From: Tillandsia leiboldiana
Lineage: Eukaryota > Streptophyta > Magnoliopsida > Poales > Bromeliaceae
Assembly (NCBI GenBank): GCA_029204045.2
Contig: CM055080.1
Location: forward strand, 7,774,902 to 7,838,901
Direction of reading: 5' to 3'
Length of the DNA: 64,000 nucleotides
The translations under genes and the position numbers were made by a program. The first letter of the stretch is position 1. Each line of letters begins with the position of its first letter. This document shows, one piece after another, positions 9,064 to 20,170 of this stretch. Under the pieces are notes generated by a model, which was not told the DNA's origin, did no database searches, and saw nothing but the letters and a program-made list of their open reading frames with translations.

Positions 9064-12000
9064 TGTCACGCCCCGGCGTCGAAACTGCGACCCGGTCTCG
9101 CCAACAGATCCGCCGCCCATACAGAAATCCCGTATAGACGAAGCGTCTAACCTGCAAAAAGAATCAACTACAGTGTACAGATATCAGAGCTGAAAGTAAA
9201 CTACTGAAAAACTGAAATCCAATCACTGTACAACTGAAAATAAAACAATATCCATCTCCCAAATACGATCGTATGAAAAGTCCTCTGATACAAAACTCAA
9301 AAGGGAGATATCTCCAATAAATACATCAGTGTACAAGCTCTCAATACAAAAAACCTCACTACATCAGTCTCTCAAACTGTAAAATAAAATACAACTCTAT
9401 ACCTTACAACAAAAGTCTCTCAACAGAGGGAAAAGAAGTAAACTAATCTACTGAAGCTCTCCTTAGAAGGGGTACCGCTACACTCCAACGATCGGTAGGG
9501 GACTAGCTCGCGACTCCCTCGAAACCGGTCAGAAGGATCAGCAACTGGAGCACAGGAACAGGAGTAGAAGTCCCTGGGGAAAAAGACACCACGACGGGTG
9601 TGAGAACTACTTCCCACAGTAGTTCTCAGTGGGTGCCGTTAACAAGCCCAACGGTCTGCCCACTAAGTCTACTAGAGGCATAAAGTAACAAAGTAATACA
9701 GAAAGAAAAGAGCTGGAAAAGGATAACTCTACAGCTACTATGCCTCTATCTAGATGCTCAAGAAGTGGAACAGATGATAATATGATGCATCTACTGACTC
9801 TCAAGTATAGTCACCCAATCTACACTGACTGCCTCCTCGGGTCTAGTCAAACCTGCGCCTATCTACTGCCGCACATCCACAAAAGGACGGGACTGACGTA
9901 GGGCGTCCGTGACTGCCAAAACTGGCTCAGTCAGAGGGACCGCGTCCGTGGCTGCCAAAACTGGCTCAGCTAGAGGGACCGTGTCGACAAGTCGCGATAC
10001 AAAAGTAACAAATCCACCCCGGGCGTGGCTCTCGAGGGGAGCGACCCCATCGAGGAAGAAGGTATCCGCGCACTCTGTCAAGCTCAAAGTGGCACTGCAG
10101 CCTATAGTCAAAATTCACGCTCACGCACTGAACCGAAAGACTCAATCCTCAAACATCTCGCACAACAGTCGGAGCACTCTCGACGACTCAGCTGATCACC
10201 TCACACGAAACACGAGACACTAGCCTCTCCAATAGCTCGCAGCACAACACACACTGGCTGGAGATACTCCACAGCCAGGAACGACCCACAACTCAGGGCT
10301 AACAATACTGGTCGGACAACACTCAACGACCCGGGATCACTGTCAACCCCAACGGCTCCCACAACAGAACACCAACCACACCGATAACTCAGGAAGGGCC
10401 GACACCATAAGGGTTTGGAAAACCCGATAGGTCTGTGCTAGGAACCCTATCAAACAAGAACAGACTCTAGGCTCCGCCTATCGAAGTTCCCGGCCCCTTT
10501 ACAGTTCGGGAACACAACAACCCCGGTACAACACGCAGAAGATAACAGCTAGGGCCCGGAAGTTCCGGGAGACCAACACCTACAACCCTATCAAACAAGA
10601 ATAGGTTCCAGGCTCGGCCCCCGTGGCTTTCGTCCCGACAAAGGGATGGCCCCTAGAACCCAGACCACTCGAATCCTTACGAGTGGGAAAAATTACAGGA
10701 AAAAGGGTGAAATTTGTTTCTGAAAACCATTTTCACTCGACCCACGCGGGTGAGGACTAAAAGTAGTTCCCTTTTTGAATACCCATCTTAATTTGAGGAG
10801 AAACCCATTTTTAATGATTTTTAGTTCTTTTTAGGAAAAACAGTTAGAAAACAAGTGTTTACCCAAACCCCGAAGGGCTGATGCCTTTGTCCAATCAAAC
10901 AAGAACAGACTTCAGCGGCCCTTCGATGCTTGGAAGGAAACATCGATAGACTAAAATCACGTGTATGTCAAAAGGGTTCTGGGTTCTAGGTCCAGCTAAC
11001 ACACAACTGCCACTAACACAGTGGCGACAACACAAACAGTGATACAAGACCTCCCGGGACTACCGTTTACCCAAACGGCTCCCGGCACAGATAAGCGACC
11101 CACTACAACTACCAGACTCCACTCTGCTCCCAAGCTCGAGTGCAAACGCATCCCACACTAACAGAAAGTCCCGACCTCTCGGCCCGCTACCCGGGCGAGG
11201 ATAACACTAAGTCCAGGAATGGAAGAACAGTGTGGATATTTAAACATAAATAACCCTAGCCCAAGTGAGAGTTTTTTACTGGTCTGGTTACACATGCAAC
11301 ATATGACGGGGGTGCTAGGTCAAGTTCCAAGATAACTACAATTTAACAGGCGGTAGGAAGCAAAAGGGATCATAAGATCATCAGATAAATATAAGGAATA
11401 ACAGTTCCTACATTCTAGCATGCTACACAAGAGTCCCCTATCATGCATAGTCCTACTATAGCAGATTTATTGTTCAGTCCATTAAACTTGAAGATAAGGC
11501 CACCCACCTCGGTAAGCCACCAATTGCTCGTAGACACTTGCAATTGGCCTCCACGCGATTCCTTGCCTCCACCGGAGTCCGCACGCAAAACGGAGCACGT
11601 CGCCGAAGTCCGCACGCAAAACGGAGCACGGTGCCGAAATCCGCGCACAAAACGAAGTCCGCACACAAAACGGTGCACGCCGCCAGAGTCCGCACGCAAA
11701 ATGAAGCACGGTGCCGAAATTCGCGAGCAAAACGGAGTCCGCACGCAAAACGGTGCACGCCGCCGGAGTCCGCACGCAAAACGGAGCACGGTGCCGAAAT
11801 CTGCACGCAAAACGGTGCAGCAAAACACGGTCCCTAACACAGATAAGAGCAAGGGGTCAAAACCAATGTCCAAAAGGACGCTCCAAAACTGTGCCAAAAA
11901 TACCGCAAAAACAACACGCGGGACCTACCTCGACCGCATCGCGCCGCCCAACCGGCCAATTGGAACACCTCGCGCGCTTCGCGAGGTCCACGGCGCAACG

Positions 12001-12939
12001 CCGCACCCCACAAAATCCCCTCCCTCACTCTCTCTCGCGCTCGGTTGGAGAAGAAAGGAAAAGAAGAGGAGAAATGGTGTGCGGGAGAGAAGAAAGAAGA
12101 AGAAGAGAAGAAAGAGATGAGGGGAGGGCTCCCATGGACCGGGTCCACGGTGCACCGCCCAAGGGGGCCCGCTACCAGGCGGTCCACCGCACAGGGGCGC
12201 GCGCGCCAGGCGCGCGCCCCCTGCGCCACGTGGCGCGCATCCCGCGCGCCACGCGAGCGCCACACCCGCGCGCTACACGCGCGCGGGACACCGCGCCGCC
12301 ACACGGGCGCGCACCCACTCCCGCGTGGGCGCCAGTGGGGGCCTGCCACGTGGCGGCCCCTGCGTCACCCACGCAGGAAGCGCGCTTCCCCAGCACGCCT
12401 TCTGCGCGCCGTGCGCAACACTCCACCGCCCTCGAGCCGCGCGCCGTCGCGCCAACGCCTCGGGATCCGCGCGTCGTTGCCTCGAGATTCGCGCACGTGC
12501 CTCGAAAAACGTGCGCATCAACCGGGCTCCGAAAAAAGCAAATAAATAGTCCATTCTCAACGATTTCGCGCGCTGAATCCAAATCCGATGTCCGATTTGC
12601 CAAATTCCAACCCGAAAAATTGCCGAAGGCATCCGGAGAGGTGATCTTTTATCCAAACTTCGCCCTGAGTCCAATTTTAACATCTGTGTCGCGCGAAACC
12701 ACTTCTAAACACTCGACGGGTCTTCCAATTTCCACGTGATCCCTTTTTAAGCCCGAAGTCCATCACTAGTGTCCAAATTGTGCACAAACACCACCGACAC
12801 ACTACGCAAGCCTCCAGTGATGCAAACTAAGTCCCAAATTACACCGTAAATTCATTTCTTGGACCCGACACGCGCGCAAACACCCCCAAAGGCCATTAAT
12901 CCATCAGTAATTTCTTAAGTGGGTATTCGGATCCTCACA
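9064..12939 (-). mobile_element. Solo LTR, Tekay/Del-like Ty3/gypsy (3876 bp)
   Basis: On the minus strand it begins TGTGAGGATCC and ends GGGGCGTGACA, the same ends as the complete Tekay element at 42879-54220. It is flanked by the TSD ATTAC (9059-9063 and 12940-12944). No internal domain lies inside, so it is a solo LTR left by LTR-LTR recombination. It shares landmarks with the other Tekay LTRs: the CTAGTAGACTTAGTGGGC region near 9660-9690 and the U3 segment with CGCGCGCTGAATCC near 12570. The U3 half (about 11900-12520) is very GC-rich and full of ACGT cores. Open frames on both strands at 11415-12739 reflect this composition and are not genes. Confidence 0.9.
11575..11821. repeat. Higher-order tandem repeat inside the solo LTR (80-bp period)
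   Basis: Nine units built on TCCGCACGCAAAACGG occur in the order 31-31-18 bp, repeated three times, giving an 80-bp higher-order period (the first unit is one base short). The array produces open frames in several phases, which are artefacts of the repeat. Confidence 0.85.
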
Positions 12940-12944
12940 ATTAC

Positions 12945-15068
12945 CAATGAAAGTAAAAATAGTGTTTAGAAATACCTCAATCGTAATTCGTAGATCGTAA
13001 TAAAGTAGGATCAAATCAAACCTCTCGCTCTAACGAATCAAGTGCAAGATCACAGAATGAAAATTGTACAAATTTTCATAACCCAAATATCTAAACTTTT
13101 CAAGAAAATAGAGAGTAAACCTTTTTCCTTTAATTGGAAATCTACTTCAACTACAGAGTGATGGAGAATCTCTTCTTTTTTTTTTTTTTTGTCCTTTTGA
13201 TTCCTCTTATTCACTCGGTTGTGGTAACTGTAGGTAGTGTAGGGTGATTTTCTAACCGACAAAGGAACCACCAATTAACTTAATGGGTCGGATTGAATTT
13301 GTTTATGACGACCCGAAACCTAATTCAATAAATCATCAAGCGGTCCTTTTCGACAACATTTCGGGACTTTACTTTGGAATTAGGGCCGTTTGGTAATTAT
13401 AGTATAAATTATTATGAAATTTTAAATATAATATAATATTTTAATTTTTTTTTATATTCGAATAAAATATTGTGTTTTTATAGGATTGCAATAAGAGGCC
13501 ATTACCTATATAAAACATATCAAATATATATGGAAGAAATCATGCACACAACTAAAAAAATAAAACACATGATTAAATTAAGAATAACATCAATATTATT
13601 GGTAAACAAATATATAACATAAGACATATATTAAAAATACAATAATATGCAAAAATTTAAAAAATTAAAGAAATATCACTTTTTTGAATGGATGTTAATT
13701 ATGAATATGCAAATCTAATTTACAAAATTTCTAATTTAAATGGATGCCGATCATGATACCATAGTTTTACATGATGAATTATTGTACAAACTAATTATTT
13801 CCTCTCTTCTATAATTCTATACTCAACTGGTGTTTATTTTCGTTAAAAAATAAAAATAAAAAAATATGCACTATAAGGTTATGAAAAAATCTAAATTTAA
13901 TTCAATTTAATGGTTATTAAAATTCTACTTAAAAATATTATAATTTTGAATAGAAAAAAAAAATTATAATTTTGAATAGAAAAAAAAAATTATATATAAT
14001 TTTATGAAGAAGATAGATGTAAAACTAGGGTATAAAAAAGATTTTTGTAAGTTAAACTAGATCACATATATAAAAAATCAGAAAGAGGAGGAGAATGAGA
14101 AAAAAAAAAGAGAAAAAAATGTCTGAAGACATTATATAAGAAGAAAGGTTGAAAGGAATGGAGAGGTAATAGGGGCGGCGAGGAGCAGGATGGGGCAAAA
14201 TGCAAAAATGAGCGAGTGGGAAAGTCGTATGCAATAAATGGAGAATATTTTTTTCATGTCTAATCTTTTTTTTTATTTTCTCCAAAAATTATTTGAAAAA
14301 CTAATAATACGTTATTTTTTTTTATCTTATTGGGTCATCCAAACGAGCTAACTAATAAAATAATAAAATATTTTAAAACACGGAGTAAATTAGCCCAAAA
14401 TACTATTTTTAAGGTTTTCCAAAAAGACCCTAAGTGAAGAAATAAAGTTTAAGTTTCATCACTTTTGATATTTATTTTAATATGAGTCAAAATAATAATG
14501 TAATTCAAATTACGTTAGAACTCTACTTTATCTATTTTTGACTTTCTTTTTTTTTTTTCTTAAGTACCTAATTTAAGTTTCACTATATTCAATCTTTTCT
14601 AAAATATTTATTAAATATTAAAATCTAAATTCTACATTCTTAACTATATGTTAGAATTACCTCATTTATAATATATTAAAATTATTTTTAAATAATAATG
14701 AAGAATTAAATTAGTTAATATGTTGAATTTTGTGGAGATAAATTTTTCATTATATTTAGAAGATAACGAAATCTAGTTACTTACATCAAAATAAATAATA
14801 TAAGTTAAAAAAATTTATTACACCTGCATCAAATTTTACTAAAATAAATAAAAATAATAATTATATTAAATTTTTAGAGCGTATAAATTATATTAAAATA
14901 AACAATAAAAAAACAATTATACTTTAAAAAAACCTCAAATATTATTACCTAAATTTTTTTGAATTTAAAAATTCATCAACCGAAACTTCCCATTCGTGCA
15001 TATAAAGGTTCTAGATCCTGCATTTGTATTGGATTATCCATTTGTGGTAAGCCCTCTAATGTGGCTAT
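12945..15068. other. AT-rich intergenic spacer
   Basis: Low-complexity AT-rich DNA with A and T runs and short frames only. No transposon ends, RNA genes or conserved protein segments recognised. Confidence 0.5.
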
Positions 15069-15528
15069 GGGTGGCAATTGCTGTTCACGAGTCAATTCGT
15101 GTTTAACTCGAAATGAGCTCGAGATCGAATCGTTTATTTAGTAAATGAGCCGAACACGAATTGGAATCAGCTCGCTCGTGTTCAACTCAATAACAGTTCG
15201 AATACATATATATTATATTAATTATAATTATATATATAATATAATTTTTTATTATTTAATTTTTATTCCAACTAAAATATAAAATCCAACTCTATTATAA
15301 ATTTAATTTAAAAAAAGTCTCATTTATCTACGTTGAGGTAGAATGTTTTTAAATATATTAAAAAAAATTAATCCTTGGAGCTAAGTTTTTGGTCATTGAA
15401 TCAATAGTCAATATTAATGATTATTTGTGAATCATTGTATATGATCCAAAAAAAACTATTAAAATTAATTCAACGATTAAAAATATTATAATGCTAATAT
15501 TTTAATATTTTAAAAAACACTTTAACCG

Positions 15529-15531
<3 letters not shown>

Positions 15532-15600
<69 letters not shown>

Positions 15601-15661
15601 CTTCTATAAATTTTACTATTAAAATTTTCTATAAATTTTACTATTAAAATTTTATCCCAAA

Positions 15662-15748
<87 letters not shown>
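15532..15748. repeat. (AT)n microsatellites flanking an AT-rich unit
   Basis: (AT)n at 15532-15597 and 15665-15748. Between and after them a unit containing ATACTTCTATAAATTTTAC recurs (about 15596, 15758 and 15817). The minus-strand frame of alternating Ile-Tyr here is an artefact. Confidence 0.9.
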
Positions 15749-15751
<3 letters not shown>

Positions 15752-16116
15752 CTATATATAATACTTCTATAAATTTTACTATTAAAATTTTATCCCAACC
15801 TAATATTATATATATATAATACTTCTATAAATTTTACTATTAAAATTTTATCCCAACCTAATATTAAAAAAATATTTTTTTTGCTAATTTTAATTATTAG
15901 ATTAAGATTTAGATTTTTTTAATTTTAAAATTTTTTTAAAATTTTATATCTAATAGTGATAATAAAAATCTAATTTATTGTTCGCGAGCCTGCTCGTGTT
16001 CGGCTCGTTAATAAACGAGCCAAATACGAGCTAAATTTTTCAACTCCATATTTAAACGAGCTAGTTCGTATTTGACTCATTTATTAGACAAACCGAACAC
16101 GAGCCGATTTCAACTC

Positions 16117-16158
<42 letters not shown>
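16117..16158. repeat. (GCTCGT)7 hexanucleotide microsatellite
   Basis: Seven exact hexamers, followed by a partial one, at the right end of the fold-back element; a local expansion of its GCTCG-rich terminal sequence. Confidence 0.95.
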
Positions 16159-16163
<5 letters not shown>

Positions 16164-16525
16164 ACTCGTTGACACCCTAAATGCAACACACCTAATTTGT
16201 TGATGACAAATGACCGGACACCACACTATTATAGCACTTCGTCTTGTCCTCGTGTAATTTTCATTTTAATTAATGTGTGAGAATGACACTCAAATGACAC
16301 TGACATTTTGAAATTTGGTTTGCAGTGTGTCTCTAACCAGTAGGAGATGGAGGGTACAAATTGGGCATGAGAGGGCAAGTATCAGTTTAGTACGGATGAA
16401 AACGCTATTGAATACTATAAAATTTTTGATAAAATTATATTTATATTTAAATAATATTTTTAAAAATTCTAAGTGTATATTCCTTGTGGGGTGAACATCT
16501 ACACTCCCACCAATCCGGTAGGGAT

Positions 16526-16783
16526 CACTACAATAAAATTAGGTTATAGGGATACATGTTTGTGACATTTTTGTATAAGTGTCCTATTTATATTCCACCT
16601 ATATCCAAAATTAGGTTATAGGGACATATTTTTGGAACACATTACAAAAATGTTTCGCAATACACCCTAGCGACGGCACATATAGCAATACTTATAATAA
16701 GTGTCGGTATTTTTGTCAGCGACACTTTTTTTAGATTTTACAAACACTTAAAAATGTCGCTATAGCCTAATTTTATTGCAGTG
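16526..16783. mobile_element. CACTA-type MITE (258 bp)
   Basis: Terminal inverted repeats CACTACAATAAAATTAGG and, reversed at the other end, CACTGCAATAAAATTAGG carry the CACTA superfamily signature. The element is flanked by the 3-bp TSD GAT (16523-16525 and 16784-16786), the length expected for CACTA. It is too short for a transposase, hence non-autonomous. Inside, subterminal words such as AGTGTC/GACACT recur in both orientations. Confidence 0.9.
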
Positions 16784-16995
16784 GATGTGGTATGGAATCA
16801 CATCAAGTGACTCCTAAAAACATCCCATCCATTGAATAGATAGGGTGTAAAATGTACATTCTTTATGGAATATACATCCTAGGGATGTGTGGTAAGGAAT
16901 CGCATCAAGTGACATCTGTGATGTGACCTTTTAAAATATTTTATTTATTGAATAAATGAAATGTAGCATGTATTTTTTTTTTGGAATGTAAATGT
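16784..16995. repeat. Degenerate direct duplication of about 100 bp
   Basis: The segment starting GATGTGGTATGGAATCACAT at 16784 recurs in degenerate form from about 16878 (GATGTGTGGTAAGGAATCGC), each followed by CATCAAGTGAC, a TTGAATA..AATG stretch and a TGGAAT. Origin unknown. Confidence 0.6.
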
Positions 16996-17462
16996 AGCAT
17001 TTTTTATATTTTGGATATGAATTTGAACGAGAATATATATCGTATGTTAAATTTTTATTATTATATTTATTTAAAATAAATTTAAATTTAAATATGAATT
17101 AAATTTTTATTTGAATATTATTTAGATTATATATATATATATATATGAACTAAAATTACTATAAACAAAATACACAATACAATTAAAAATTTACATTCGT
17201 ATTCAAATTTAATGTATTTATATTTTATTTAATAAAATTTAATATTTTAATAAATATGGATAAAATTTTAAATATAATTTATATTAAAATAAATAGAGAA
17301 TAAAGTAGAAAATTATTTTATTTTTCTATAATATATATTAACATCTCTCTTATATATCTATTACGGACGAAAATGACAGAATAAAATACGATCAGATTTT
17401 ACAAAAAGTCATATTAGTATATATATATTTTTATATTTTCTTTCGAATATGAATTTAAATAC

Positions 17463-17464
<2 letters not shown>

Positions 17465-17530
<66 letters not shown>
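17465..17530. repeat. (AT)n microsatellite
   Basis: About 33 AT units directly upstream of the unrecognised ORF at 17544. Confidence 0.95.
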
Positions 17531-17532
<2 letters not shown>

Positions 17533-17543
17533 AATGCTAAATT

Positions 17544-17957
17544 TTGATAAATATATTTCGAATGCGATCCAAGTTTATCAAAAAAAAAACATTCACCCCA
17601 CAGTTAGGCACGAGAGGGAAACTATCAGTTTCATCCCATGATGTGCATGTATTTGTAGGTGAGGGTATAAACAAGAGGATTTACTTGAAAAAGTGGCTTG
17701 TGACCAAGAAAATTCATGAATGCACAAAAAAGTTGGATGTGCCATCTAACTACCTTACCTTAAGACATGTCATGGCCGCCTCATTGTATTTAAGAGCACA
17801 AAATTATAGATGGGAGGAGATCACCTCCATCCTCTGTAGTATCGGATCGGATGAGTTGGTGGGGCTCCCTCAAGCCTTTTATTTTATCTTTAGAGAGCGA
17901 AACATGCACTATAATCTTCGCCTCTTGCGCACAATAGCACAACCCACGAATGTTTAA
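17544..17957 (+). CDS. Unrecognised 137-residue open reading frame
   Basis: I do not recognise this protein. From residue 45 it has a normal-looking composition with no low-complexity runs (KRIYLKKWLVTKKIHECTKK, a WEEITSILCSIGSDELVGL segment). The first 30 residues are basic and lie against an (AT)n run, so the true start, if any, may be later or in an upstream exon. No transposase, RT or plant-gene motif is visible and no promoter stands out. It could be an exon of a host gene or a degenerate transposon frame. Confidence 0.3.
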   Translation: MINIFRMRSKFIKKKTFTPQLGTRGKLSVSSHDVHVFVGEGINKRIYLKKWLVTKKIHECTKKLDVPSNYLTLRHVMAASLYLRAQNYRWEEITSILCSIGSDELVGLPQAFYFIFRERNMHYNLRLLRTIAQPTNV

Positions 17958-18337
17958 ACTACTACAAGTACTTTTAAGATGATAGTCCTTTGATGTCCTC
18001 TTTTGCACTAGGTTTAAGAAAAAGCATGGCAATGGACCGAATGAACTGGCTAGTTTAATTTACAAAGCCTTAATGGCATACTCACTGAATTAGAATTACA
18101 TTGAAGAGGTTGGACACATTTTGTTTTCTGACTAAGATCTAGTTAGTTTAGCCAAGCTTATAATTTTACTTTCAGCTACATTTAATTTGATAATTATAAA
18201 AGAGTAATATATAATAACTATAATTTTGAATTGAAATTTTTAAATTTAAATTTAGAATTCAAATTTTAAAATATTTGAAAGCTGATAGAGAGAAGGTTAA
18301 TTTCAGGAGTCAGAACTAGTTTTCGACAAAACAAAAT
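17958..18337. other. AT-rich spacer
   Basis: No feature recognised; it ends at the TSD AAAAT of the first Cassandra-like element. Confidence 0.5.
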
Positions 18338-18348
18338 TGTGACGCCCC

Positions 18349-18423
18349 ACTTCCCAGAGGGGTCACCCATCCTAGAACTACTCTAGCTCTAGCACGCTTA
18401 ACTCTCATGTTCCTCTTGGATCT
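18349..18423 (-). ncRNA. 5S rRNA-derived segment, 3' LTR of Cassandra-like element 1
   Basis: On the minus strand it contains GTTAAGCGTGCT (5S box A region), AGAGTAG..CTAGGATGGGT (intermediate element) and GGGTGACC..TGGGAAGT (box C). These are the RNA polymerase III internal control segments of plant 5S genes. The 5' half is eroded (only GATCC and AGGAAC-like words align). Known Cassandra LTRs carry transcribed 5S RNA; whether this shortened one is transcribed is unknown. Confidence 0.8.
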
Positions 18424-18723
18424 TGCTACCATCCAAAATGCTATAGCCGGGTTAGAGATTTAGTCCTATTATATCATTTATATAGAGGACTAATCCAAAT
18501 TCCGGGGGTGTCACATTCTTCCCCCCTTTAAGCCCTGACGTCCACGTCAGGCTCAAGCACACTCACAAGCACCAGGCGATGTGAGACTCGTCTCGCTAGC
18601 CTTAGCCGACCTTGTGGGGAGCTGCACTCCACCCACAACAGTCATTAGCCGGGGAGCCTCGCTCTACCCGCTATATAACCCTGGCTCAGCCGAGACTCAT
18701 CTCACATTTCCGGCTGGTGAATG

Positions 18724-18735
18724 GCTCTGATACCA
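18724..18735 (-). promoter_or_regulatory. tRNA-iMet primer-binding site, Cassandra-like element 1
   Basis: Reads TGGTATCAGAGC on the minus strand, two bases inside the 5' LTR edge. Confidence 0.9.
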
Positions 18736-18748
18736 ATTGTGACGCCCC

Positions 18749-18822
18749 ACTTCCCAGGGGGTCACCCATCCTAGAACTACTCTAGCTCTAGCACGCTTAA
18801 CTCTCATGTTCCTCTTGGATCT
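18749..18822 (-). ncRNA. 5S rRNA-derived segment, 5' LTR of Cassandra-like element 1
   Basis: Second copy of the 5S-like segment of this element, one base shorter in the G run of box C. Box A (GTTAAGCGTGCT) and box C are both retained. Confidence 0.8.
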
Positions 18823-18919
18823 TGCTACCATCCAAAATGCTATAGCCGGGTTAGAGATTTAGTCCTATTATATCATTTATATAGAGGACTAATCCAAATT
18901 CCGGGGGTGTCACAAAAAT

Positions 18920-19274
18920 GCTACATTAATGGTTCGACAATATTGGAAGTTATAGTGTAGTTCCTTTTCAGATTCGGTACGTCAAAAATAGACAAAAAAA
19001 TGCAAAAAATGAAAAATAGCCAAAAATTAAGATTGAGTTTTTGAAAATGACCTTCACGCAGAAAATTTTTTGATGTCATCTTTAAGTTGGAGGATAGTCT
19101 TTGTCATTTTCAAACTTGCTTCACATGAGTCAGTGTAAAGTCTTGAGAAGTGATTGACTTTGTCTAATTGTTTCTCATTTTCACTTTCAAATTGTCTACA
19201 CTTTCCTTGAAGAGATTTGTTGAAGTTCATCAAGTTGTTTCTTTTCTCTTCCAGTGTCTTTGTTAGAGAGGTTG
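18920..19274 (-). pseudogene. Sirevirus gag coiled-coil remnant, left part
   Basis: The minus-strand frame reads NHFSRLYTDSCEASLKMTKT and QLKDDIKKFS, closely matching the segment of the Sirevirus Gag at 58580-61306 that reads ANHFSKLYNEARQDNLEMTK and QLKDDLQRFS. It is the part of Gag after the first zinc knuckle, predicted coiled coil. It is split from its upstream half by Cassandra-like element 2 and degenerates below about 19054. Confidence 0.75.
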
Positions 19275-19286
19275 TGTGACGCCCCA

Positions 19287-19360
19287 ACTTTCCAGGGGGT
19301 CACCCATCCTAGAACTACTCTAGCTCTAGCACGCTTAACTCTCTTAATCTCTTGGGCCTT
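19287..19360 (-). ncRNA. 5S rRNA-derived segment, 3' LTR of Cassandra-like element 2
   Basis: Contains box A GTTAAGCGTGCT and a slightly mutated box C (one C-to-T in the terminal TTCCAG). Transcriptional competence unknown. Confidence 0.78.
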
Positions 19361-19687
19361 GCTACCACCCAAAATGCTATAGCCGGGTTAAGAGATTTAG
19401 TCCTATTATATTATTTATATATAGGACTAATCCAAAATTTCGGGGGTGTCACATTCTTTCCCCCTTTAAGCCCTGACGTCCTCGTCAGGCTCAAAGACAC
19501 TCACAAGCACCAGGCGATGTGAGACTCGTCTCGCTAGCCTTAGCCGACCTTGTGGGGAGCTGCACTCCACCCACAACGGTCATTAGCTGGGGAGCCTCGC
19601 TCTACCCGCTAAATAACCCTGGCTCAGCCGAGACTCATCTCACATTTTCGGCTGGTGATCGTCTCTGATACCAACTGTGACGCCCCA

Positions 19688-19761
19688 ACTTCCCAGGGGG
19701 TCACCCATCCTAGAACTACTCTAGCTCTAGCACGCTTAACTCTCTTAACCTCTTGGGCCTT
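19688..19761 (-). ncRNA. 5S rRNA-derived segment, 5' LTR of Cassandra-like element 2
   Basis: Same segment in the other LTR, with box A and box C intact. Confidence 0.78.
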
Positions 19762-19858
19762 ACTACCACCCAAAATGCTATAGCCGGGTTAAGAGATTTA
19801 GTCCTATTATATCATTTATATATAGGACTAATCCAAATTCCGGGGGTGTCACAGGTTG

Positions 19859-20170
19859 CATTTGAGGATTGTTTTTCAAGCTTTAACAATCTTTTTCTCA
19901 ATTTCTTGTTGTGCTTCGTCATCTTCTTAGATTCAATCAATAATTGTTGATAGGCAGAAACAAGATCTTCTCTTACGGATTCTTCTTCACTTGACTCAAT
20001 CTCCGATGAGGATTTATCATGCAAAAAAAAACATAAATAGAGTCAGTAAGAGTAGATGCTAAACATTTAAGGGGAGATGTAGAAGATGTAATCAAAACGG
20101 TAGCATTGGCATCCTCATCACTTGAAGTTGACTCTTTTGAAGAAGAATCATCCAAAGTAATGGCTTGCAT
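19859..20170 (-). pseudogene. Sirevirus gag remnant, right part
   Basis: Minus-strand frames MQAITLDDSSSKESTSSDED and LVSAYQQLLIESKKMTKHNK correspond to the region just after the first zinc knuckle of the Sirevirus Gag in this window (MQVVTWDDNSTSNESSSSDE and LAYHRLLRDSKKVAKQNKSL). The frame is broken once between the two pieces. It is cut at 20170 by a gypsy LTR, and its N-terminal half is not found on the far side. Confidence 0.75.

Larger units (their letters stand above)
15069..16177. mobile_element. Putative fold-back/MITE-like element with GCTCG-rich inverted ends
   Basis: The two flanks are inverted and rich in CTCGTGTTC/GAACACGAG words: the left end reads GGGTGGCAA..CACGAG and the right end, reversed, GGGTGTCAACGAG..CACGAG. 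The right arm contains a (GCTCGT)7 expansion at 16117-16158. The core holds two long (AT)n runs and three copies of an about 50-bp AT-rich unit. No target duplication was found, so the class (hAT-like MITE or fold-back) is unresolved. Confidence 0.45.
18338..18914 (-). mobile_element. Cassandra-like TRIM retrotransposon 1 (577 bp)
   Basis: Terminal repeats at 18338-18515 and 18738-18914 (178 and 177 bp) flank a 222-bp interior without coding capacity. The TSD AAAAT lies at 18333-18337 and 18915-18919. In minus orientation the LTR begins TGTGACACCCCCGG and ends GGGGCGTCACA, the primer site TGGTATCAGAGC (18724-18735) follows the 5' LTR, and a polypurine tract (AAAGGGGGGAAGAA) precedes the 3' LTR. 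Each LTR carries sequence matching the 3' half of plant 5S rRNA, the hallmark of Cassandra. Such elements need proteins from other retrotransposons to move. Confidence 0.93.
19275..19853 (-). mobile_element. Cassandra-like TRIM retrotransposon 2 (579 bp)
   Basis: Terminal repeats at 19275-19453 and 19676-19853 (179 and 178 bp), interior 222 bp, TSD GGTTG at 19270-19274 and 19854-19858. Same organisation as element 1: minus orientation, primer site (TGGTATCAGAGA, one mismatch) at 19662-19673, purine tract before the 3' LTR, and 5S-derived sequence in both LTRs. It lies 360 bp from element 1 in the same orientation but with a different TSD, so the two are independent insertions. It interrupts an old Sirevirus gag. 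Confidence 0.93.

Noticed and set aside
11415..12739. Long overlapping open frames on both strands (up to 342 codons)
   Set aside because: They lie in the GC-rich U3 and an 80-bp tandem repeat of a solo LTR; frames are open in several phases at once and have no domains.
15531..15752. Minus-strand frame of alternating Ile and Tyr
   Set aside because: Translation of (AT)n microsatellites.
18338..19853. Genuine 5S rRNA genes
   Set aside because: Only the 3' half of 5S is recognisable, the copies sit inside LTRs with TSDs and primer sites, and there is no tandem rDNA array.
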